NCBI GenBank assembly: GCA_963556195.1
Contig: OY744516.1
Coordinates: forward strand, 28,302,183 to 28,366,182
Source: Sepiola atlantica
Taxonomy: Eukaryota; Mollusca; Cephalopoda; Sepiida; Sepiolidae
DNA: 64,000 nt
Reading direction: 5' to 3'
The notes under the pieces are model-generated. The model saw only the letters and a program-made list of their open reading frames with translations, was not told the origin of the DNA and made no database searches. Positions 57,000 through 64,000 of this stretch are shown piece after piece. Position 1 is the first letter of the stretch, and each line of letters starts with the position of its first letter. A program made the position numbers and the translations under genes.

Positions 57000-58780
57000 T
57001 GTGTTATCAAATACATTTTACGTAATTGTCTTACTAAAGAAAATAGACATAGCGAAACCGATCTGCATAGCATGAAGATAATATATCGATTCCACTTTAT
57101 ATTCAGATAAGTAATTCGATGTTCTAAGTTTACTTCAGTCAATCTGAATAATGATGTATTTGAATAACTTTAGGTATCGAACATGATCATATCTAATGTA
57201 TACGCTACTCTTGTCCTGGATATGATATTAGGAAATATCCGACGATGAGGTCCGATCTTTTTAACCGTGGGGAGTGTAGATATTATATCTCGTTGTGGCC
57301 GTAAATTAGACTGAGATAGAAAGTAAATTGCCAAGACGGTAACGAAGCTAAAATGTGGCATGCATGGGAACACATAATTCGATAGGAGGTACCACATGAC
57401 AATAAGCAGCGTCGAAGCGTTTAGAGAATACTCCATTAGAAACGAAATAAGGAAAATCTATATGAAATGCAGTTTCATAAATAACCAGTAATACGTTTGA
57501 CCTTCTGTCTATCTATTCCCGAACATGTAGCGAAGTTGATAGCAAGGAACAACCTGCATTTTGGATACAAATGTCTTTGGGTTGATTATTGGTAGTTAAT
57601 AAATAACCGGTAAAACAAACAATCTCTGAAGTGTATGCGTGGGATTCGTCAAGACTTGTACAGAACGGAACCGACAACGGAAAATAGGGCTTACTCATTC
57701 ATTCATTAATCTCTTGGCTTGATAATATTTTCAGCATCGTCATAACAGTCCAGAAAAACGTTGACGGTATCCAACACGGAGTAAATCTTTTGTAATCATT
57801 ATTTCCAGGTCGAATTGGACCCTGTGTGGTAGTAACTATTAGAGTCCCATCTACATGTTAAATAAAAGCTTTCTTTGGTTATGACATCCAACTACATTTG
57901 GTTTCTAGGTCTCATTTCTATAGGTTTAGGATGTTTTCGTCACTAAAAAGTTGCCATTATTCCCTTTGTACATGACGGGGCAATAGATGGCATTTAGTCA
58001 TGAAGTTGACTTGTGAAGAAGAGAATAGTTGGAAAAATATCGTTTTCTTAAACAGTTGGGCAAACACAAATGTGTTACGATTTATATGACGTCAGTCAAC
58101 GAATGTGGACAAAATAGTTGATTAGGGGTTGATGAACAAAGGAAATTCCAAGGTAAGAAAAACGTAAATGCGTGGAATGTGTGTGACGTAAGTGATATAG
58201 ATAAATAGACAAACAGACAGATACAGACAGACAATATGATAAAATATGACACAGAAAAGAGAAAGAGATCCACAGACGAACTAATTTAGAGAGGCTTCAC
58301 ACAAGCATACACACATAATCAATCATCGCTAAGTTATTAATAAACAAAGAAAAACTTTAACATCATACTTTGTATCTCTTGTCTATTAAGAACAACCTTC
58401 CAACTTAAGATAGTACGTATTGTCGTTGGTGCCTTGTATGTTGCAAATGAGGGCGGCTAACCAGGATCAACAACAAGAAGCAGATATATAGTGAACGTAG
58501 CGTACGAAACAACAACTAGCCAAATTTACAAAAGGGCTATCTGACCTCGCCCTCTTTTTTCTTGAGGCATGCGCTATGTAACACCTTTGCCACTCTGACT
58601 CGGAGCGGTAGTACCACAGGAAAAATCTATAAAGTCAATGTCTCGGGTATGAACCTGCATCCGATATTATAAACATAACACATAGATTACGTCATGCAAA
58701 ATAGTTATGTGCTCGATTAGTTTCTTGATTAGGCAATAGGTTTTGTGTCTGCTTTTATTCACCCCAGGCATATTGGTACC
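57000..58780. other. No recognisable gene
   Basis: Short frames only. Base composition is somewhat less AT-biased near 57200-57320 and 58420-58650 with no identifiable content. Confidence 0.45.
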
Positions 58781-58819
58781 TTGATTCAAGGGTATAATGA
58801 AATTAGGGGGCAGATTTAT

Positions 58820-59175
58820 AGAGACCTTTTAAGTTAGAGAGACTTTCTTTTGTAAGAGGCAGAGACTAGTTGTTGGTACACCAACCCAGATGTGGAAACA
58901 ATACTCCATGCATGTGACAATGCTGGCTTCGTAGAAATATAGGATACTGGCAAGTGTGATAAGTTTTACAGCTCGGTTGAGGGATCCCACCTTCTTGGCA
59001 ACGACTTAGCAGCCTCTATTATGTATTTATTCAAATTCATGTTGCCTGTGAATTTTAAGCCCAGAAATGTGAACGTTGGACTCACAAGAAGGGTGCTATC
59101 AGTTAAGTTAATCCAATTTGAAATGGCTAAGGAATTCACACATGTAAGAGTTTGGCGATTTATGTACTTTTCAAA
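58820..59175 (-). pseudogene. CR1/L2-like LINE 3' fragment
   Basis: Minus strand: LTDSTLLVSPTFTFLGLKFT and GNMNLNKYIIEAA (about 59105-59010), then in a second frame KKVGSLNRAVKLITLASILY, FYEASIVTCMEYCFHIWVGV and PTTSLCLLQKKVSLT (about 59000-58840). This is homologous to 15340-15690 and, at its start, to 6470-6560, so three insertions of one LINE family lie in the window, all on the minus strand. Confidence 0.85.
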
Positions 59176-59179
59176 AACC

Positions 59180-60350
59180 TTATATCTGTAATATATCTAA
59201 AAAGGAAAGCTGTGTTTCTAACCCATACTCATCTATAATTCAAAATTTACATAACTTCTTAGAGCTAACTTGACAAAAATTTTAATAAATGAGAATAAAA
59301 ACAATTAGCGATATTTCAAATGTACACCATATTAAATTTTTGGCAATGGTTTCTCCGAAAACATCAATGACTCATAGGTGGAACCACTTCAAGATTACCA
59401 CCTTCCCATATACGAGTGGTGTAATTATGCAATCAATAAATGTTTTGGTGCCATCTTTTTGGTTCATCATACGTCAACTTTTTATTGGTCAATAAACCGT
59501 TGAGGATATCATAAACTCAAAGCATGAACACGTTTACCAAATGTTACATAACCTGAAACAGCTTTATATATCACAAACAAAACGATCTCCAATCACAATT
59601 ACGTATTATTTACTCACCTGACATCCATATGTTCGCCTGTATCGTCTATATACAAGTCCGATATTTGCCTGATCGATTAGCTGAACATGTGACCTTACAA
59701 GTGACACAATGCATTTCAGCAACCCGTTCAAATTCATAGCTGATACTTTAATAGGCAATAATAAATTATAAACCAAATTTGAAATTTAAAATTTATTATA
59801 GCCGATTTTTATTTTTATACTCAGTAATTTAAAGACAATATTATTTTTTATTTGTTTTAATGGGTGTTTCTCTCATCTCCAATTGATACCTACATTACAC
59901 TGCAAAATTGTCGAAAATTCTTGGAAACCAACAAAAGAGAATAAAAATAAGACAAAGGTGTAGAGAAAGCGATAGAAAGCGAGGGAAATAACAATGTAAC
60001 CGGTGATCAAATTATGAACAGATGACTAGTTTGAAGCTCTTATTCAATTGCTTGTGACTGGTGTTAATCTCTTGTTCGATTGCTTATGTCTGTAAATTAG
60101 ATTTGTCAAAGTGGCGACGTGAAGCATCGACGTTGGACCAAAGTTGTGAAAAAATTGATAAAAAGGAGGCCACTGTAATTTACTTACAGAAACAAATTCA
60201 AAAATGTAGGCTCCATTGTAATGTGTCGCATATATCCGTATAAAGGTCGAAATTATTTAAAAGTAGACCATATCTTAAAGAAATGGGATATTAAGCGTTG
60301 CGATTCGATTAACTAGTCATATAAACTAGGCGAAAATAAAACCAGTGTAT
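59180..60350. other. No recognisable gene
   Basis: Contains the single copy of the 53.1-kb tandem unit at about 59505-59575; otherwise nothing supported. Confidence 0.4.
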
Positions 60351-60354
60351 TTTT

Positions 60355-61247
60355 TCTAGAAACAATACCATGGGTTAGCAATATTTTTTTCTAAAGTATA
60401 GAATTCTCTAGTTTTCTGTTACCATGTGTAAGCAATACTTTTTTCTAAAATTCTCTAATTATCTGTTACCATGTGAAAGCAATACTTTCTTTTGTAAAAT
60501 ATAATATTCTATAATTTTCTGTTACCATGGGTAAGCAAAACATTTTTCTAAAGTATAGAATTCTCTAGTTTTCTGTTACCATGGGTAAGCAATACTTTCT
60601 TTTGTAAAATATAGAATTCTATAATTTTCTGTTACCATGGGTAAGCAATACTTTATTTTCTAAAGTATAGAATTCTCTAGTTTTCTGTTACCATGGGTAA
60701 GCAATACTTTTTTCTAAAGTATAGAATTCTCTAGTTTTCTGTTACTATGGGTAAGCAATACTTTTTTTTCTAAAGTATAGAAGTCTCTAGTTTTCTGTTA
60801 CCATGGGTAAGCAATACTTTCTTTTGTAAAATATAGAATTCTATAGTTTTCTGTTACCATGAGTAAGCAATACTTTTTTCTTACGTATAGAATTCTCTAG
60901 TTTTCTGTTACCATGAGTAAGCAATACTTTTTTTCTAAAGTATAGAATTCTCTAGTTTTCTGTTACCATGGGTAAGCAATACTTTTTTTCTAACGTATAG
61001 AATTCTCTAGTTTTCTGTTACCATGAGTAAGCAATACTTTTTTTCTAAAGTATAGAATTCTCTAGTTTTCTGTTACCATGGGTAAGCAATACTTTTTTTC
61101 TAAAGTATAGAAGTCTATAGTTTTCTGTTATCATGGGTAAGCAATACTTTTTTTTCTAAAGTAATGAAGTCTATAGTTTTCTGTTATCATGGGTAAGCAA
61201 TACTTTTTTCTAAAGTATAGAAGTCTATAGTTTTCTGTTACCATAGT
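60355..61247. repeat. 53-bp minisatellite, about 16 copies
   Basis: Unit about ACCATGGGTAAGCAATAC, TTTTTTCTAAAGTATAGAATTC, TCTAGTTTTCTGTT. Unit length varies mainly in the T run. Two subtypes are visible: CTTTCTTTTGTAAAATATAG and TTTTTTCTAAAGTATAG, the latter dominant; the last units share AGTCTATAG. The first units are the most diverged. No flanking target duplication was seen. Confidence 0.95.
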
Positions 61248-61394
61248 AAATATATAAACATCGAATAAAGGTAGCCGCTATAATTTATATTGCTGGCAGT
61301 AGCTAGTACCAGGGCACGAAGGTTACATTTCTTACATCGTTGACCACAGTTTGAAGTGTTCTGATGTTCGGGTTTTGAATTTCAGCGTAAACAC

Positions 61395-61460
61395 ACTTTC
61401 CCTGTCTAGCCAAACTAAAGAGCCGTGATACAGCAAAATAGCTTTCTGTGGATTACTATA
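61395..61460 (+). repeat. Copy 3 of the short dispersed SINE-like repeat
   Basis: See 10535-10620. Followed by TATC/TA-rich sequence at 61465-61510. Confidence 0.5.
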
Positions 61461-61519
61461 TATTTAGCTATCTATCTTTCGTACTCGCTCTCTATCTATC
61501 TATATATATATACAAATTA

Positions 61520-62185
61520 TCTATTTAAAACTCTACGTTACATACGTCGGAGAAGTACCATGGTTTATTTGAAGTATACTGACCTTTTATTGTTGTTAAA
61601 AAGTTATTAAGAGCCCATTAAAATTATCAGCGACTAAGGAAATGAAAACAAATCTAAGAAGTGAGTTAAAAGATAAGCGTAAATTGTTCTAGTTAATTCA
61701 CTTAAGCGTCCCTATTGGAGAAAGTACTGAGTCAATATGAGAGGGACTGTATGTTCATATGGCTCTTAATCGTGACTAATATTAATTAGAATAAATTAAT
61801 TGTTGATAGTGGATGCTGTATGTTTCTCTGCGTGAATGATGTGCTAATATTTAAGAGTGGTGAGTGTGGTGTAGTCGGTGAGTGAGTTCGATTTAATTTG
61901 GGGTGTATTCCTGTTATTAAAGAGTTTTAGCGATATATTTGTATTTCTATTCTATAATAGTTCTTATACTTGAGTGTAAACTATTGTTATAAGTTTAGAG
62001 TATTAGCTCTGTGAGGCCTTAGTATAAATAGAGGGGATATCTCTATCAGTGAAAAAAGTTTCCTAAGGGATATTAAAATAAGTGGATGGGTCAATATGGG
62101 ATTGCTATCATTATGTGTGCTACCTGTATAGCCTCGTGTTGCATCTTATTATTTAATTAACTATGTTAGCTTATATGAGCATATT
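61520..62185. other. No recognisable gene
   Basis: Nothing supported. Confidence 0.4.
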
Positions 62186-62190
62186 GCTGG

Positions 62191-62228
62191 GTTTGTGTGA
62201 ATCAGTAAGGTGACTGATTCACACAGAC
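62191..62228. repeat. Hairpin, 16-bp arms, 6-nt loop
   Basis: 62191-62206 and 62213-62228 are reverse complements with one mismatch, ten bases before a TA array. Confidence 0.9.
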
Positions 62229-62236
62229 CTGCTAAT

Positions 62237-62242
62237 ATATAT

Positions 62243-62304
<62 letters not shown>

Positions 62305-62517
62305 ATATGTATATATATGTATATATATATATATATGTGTGTGTATATATGTATATGTATATATATATATGTGTGTGTGTATATATATGTATATATATGT
62401 ATATATATGGCTATATGTATATATATATGTATATGTGTATATGTATATGTATGTATATATATGTGTGTGTATATATATATGTATATATATATGTATATAT
62501 ATATGTATATATATATT
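62237..62517. repeat. (TA)n/(TG)n compound microsatellite
   Basis: About 280 bp of alternating TA and TG blocks with GTATATAT modules. Confidence 0.97.
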
Positions 62518-62519
62518 AG

Positions 62520-64000
62520 CAGAAAACTCAGACGTTAGATATGAACACTTGCGTAATCCTGCATTGTACTAATTTTTGAAATTTCCAATGTGAAAATTGT
62601 AAACTAAATGAAACAAAGTTAAACATCATATTTGCTGTCAATGTATATTCAATGCTGATGCAGACTCGTTACTTACTTGTAAAATCGTTGTACACTTGAG
62701 AAAGTTATGTTTTATTTTGGTATTGAGATTCGTTTTCAAGTGCATTTCTAGATATGGAAACTAACAAGGACACCGCAACTATAGTATAAATATCATACAA
62801 AAAGAGTATGCATGTATGTATGTCCGTTTTACACGTTTCCCCACAATCGAATAGATCCATTAAACTCATTTAAACATACCTCAACATAACTGTAACCTGC
62901 GCATTGTGTATAGACAAAACACTATAATGGAAACTAACATGATCCCCATGGTATCATTCACTGATTTAAAAAATTTTAACACTATACCCTTTAATCGTGA
63001 ATTTTCAAAGATAACGAAGAAGATTATACTTTTTTAAAGTGCAAACTTAAAATATAATTAATGTTCTTGATTTGTCAGAATTAATTGTGCACATGACTTT
63101 TACGGTCCAATTTAATACATAAATAATCAACTTCAAAAATAAATAACAACCCAATTTTCTGTTGACAATACACATACCTCCCCCATAATGACTGAAGCAC
63201 TTTCATAACGTAGGTTTATAGTTAAGAGAAAATTTTAGAAAAGCCGGTGGGTATTCTATCTCGTACTTTATATACTCATCTATATGTATATCGTTTTTGT
63301 AAATAGTTTGTCTTTGTCCTTAACAGTCAAATAGTATCGTTGAGCAGAAATTACTGAAGTTTCAATAGCATGCTTAAATACTTGTTATTCATATTTTATA
63401 TATATTTGAGAAGTTTCTCCTCCAAGAGTAATTTACCAACAAACATATGTGAATTTAGTGTACAAATTTTACATATAACTGAAGAGAAGAGGGTAACATT
63501 ATAGACGTATTGTTTTCGTCGCGGTATAAGTGGAAGTGCATGAAACTGGCTCAACGAGGCTTAGATTCAGCCTACGATACCCACAGTTCTCCTCAATAAT
63601 AATTTTCCTAATTCCAATTAATTTAAAACAATGTTCTAAGACATCGGTACAGAACGACTTTCTGTATTTATAGCTCATAAAAATAAAATAGTGATCAGGA
63701 TTAAATATATAAAATCGGTGAAGTTGATTAAAACTATTTTTTTACGAACTCAGACTAACATTTGGCATATAATAAGTCTGACGAAACGGATTTGTATATC
63801 CACCTTTTGTTAAGTAAGCTATTTCTGTCAATGGAATAAGGGTAATTTTATTTTACGTGATCTATACGATAGAGAAAATACTCTTCTAGCTTGTACTGCA
63901 CTTGTCATTCTTAAATTTACATTCTTGTATAGTGTTATACTGTATTGTGGCTGTTCATTCATTTGACAACATATATAGACATGCATATATATATATAGAC
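62520..64000. other. No recognisable gene
   Basis: AT-rich sequence to the window end; ATGTATGTATGTCCGTTTTA near 62812 is typical of degenerate repeat ends but could not be matched within the window. Confidence 0.4.

Noticed and set aside
60355..61247. CRISPR-like array
   Set aside because: The repeats are contiguous with no unique spacers, and the window is eukaryotic; it is a minisatellite.

Overview
The window is AT-rich, intron/intergenic-type animal DNA with no complete host gene. It has no operons, no long intact reading frames, very many (TA)n, (AAT)n, (CA)n and (CT)n arrays, and the remains of many retroelement families. Penelope-like elements (PLEs), CR1/L2-like LINEs, Ty3/Gypsy, mariner-like elements, tRNA- and 5S-derived SINE-like pieces and a degenerate CCCTAA array together fit a lophotrochozoan, most likely a cephalopod mollusc. 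That taxonomic call is inference from repeat composition; no host protein identifies the species.

Layout. 1-1.1 kb: Gypsy integrase remnant on the minus strand with a Pro/Gln-rich frame next to it. 2.1-2.8 kb: PLE fragment with an AAT array grown inside it. 6.5-7.65 kb: degraded CR1/L2-like LINE. 15.3-16.2 kb: two unrelated LINE tails back to back. 18.1-18.6, 44.3-44.7 and 48.8-49.8 kb: three copies of an unnamed dispersed non-coding repeat. 19.28-19.48 kb: inverted pair of PLE ends. 20.3-20.6 kb: promoter-like block. 22.1-25.0 kb: the 5' half of a Gypsy element (LTR with a duplicated segment, tRNA-Ser-type primer site, gag, protease region). 26.5-28.6 kb: the best preserved element, a PLE with reverse transcriptase, Cys linker and GIY-YIG endonuclease, ending in a hammerhead ribozyme. 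33.6-34.1 kb: CpG-rich promoter-like block with a possible first coding exon. 35.9-36.3 kb: possible exons. 38.2-40.0 kb: two more PLE fragments of different lineages. 40.5-41.0 kb: interstitial telomere-like array. 41.5-42.3, 46.0-46.8, 55.7-56.0 and 58.8-59.2 kb: LINE tails. 49.0-51.6 kb: a mariner-type MITE and two mariner-like remnants. 51.7-52.0 kb: large palindrome between TA arrays. 60.36-61.25 kb: about 16 copies of a 53-bp minisatellite.

How the parts relate. The clearest functional system is the PLE: an RT with C-terminal GIY-YIG endonuclease, followed about 0.75 kb downstream by a type I hammerhead ribozyme whose catalytic core, three stems and cleavage site can all be laid out base by base at 28509-28577. 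The same end sequence, ribozyme core included, recurs twice in inverted orientation near 19.4 kb. Several PLE and LINE fragments start or stop exactly at (TA)n arrays, so microsatellites and retroelements here seem to be linked by insertion preference, by array birth at insertion ends, or both.
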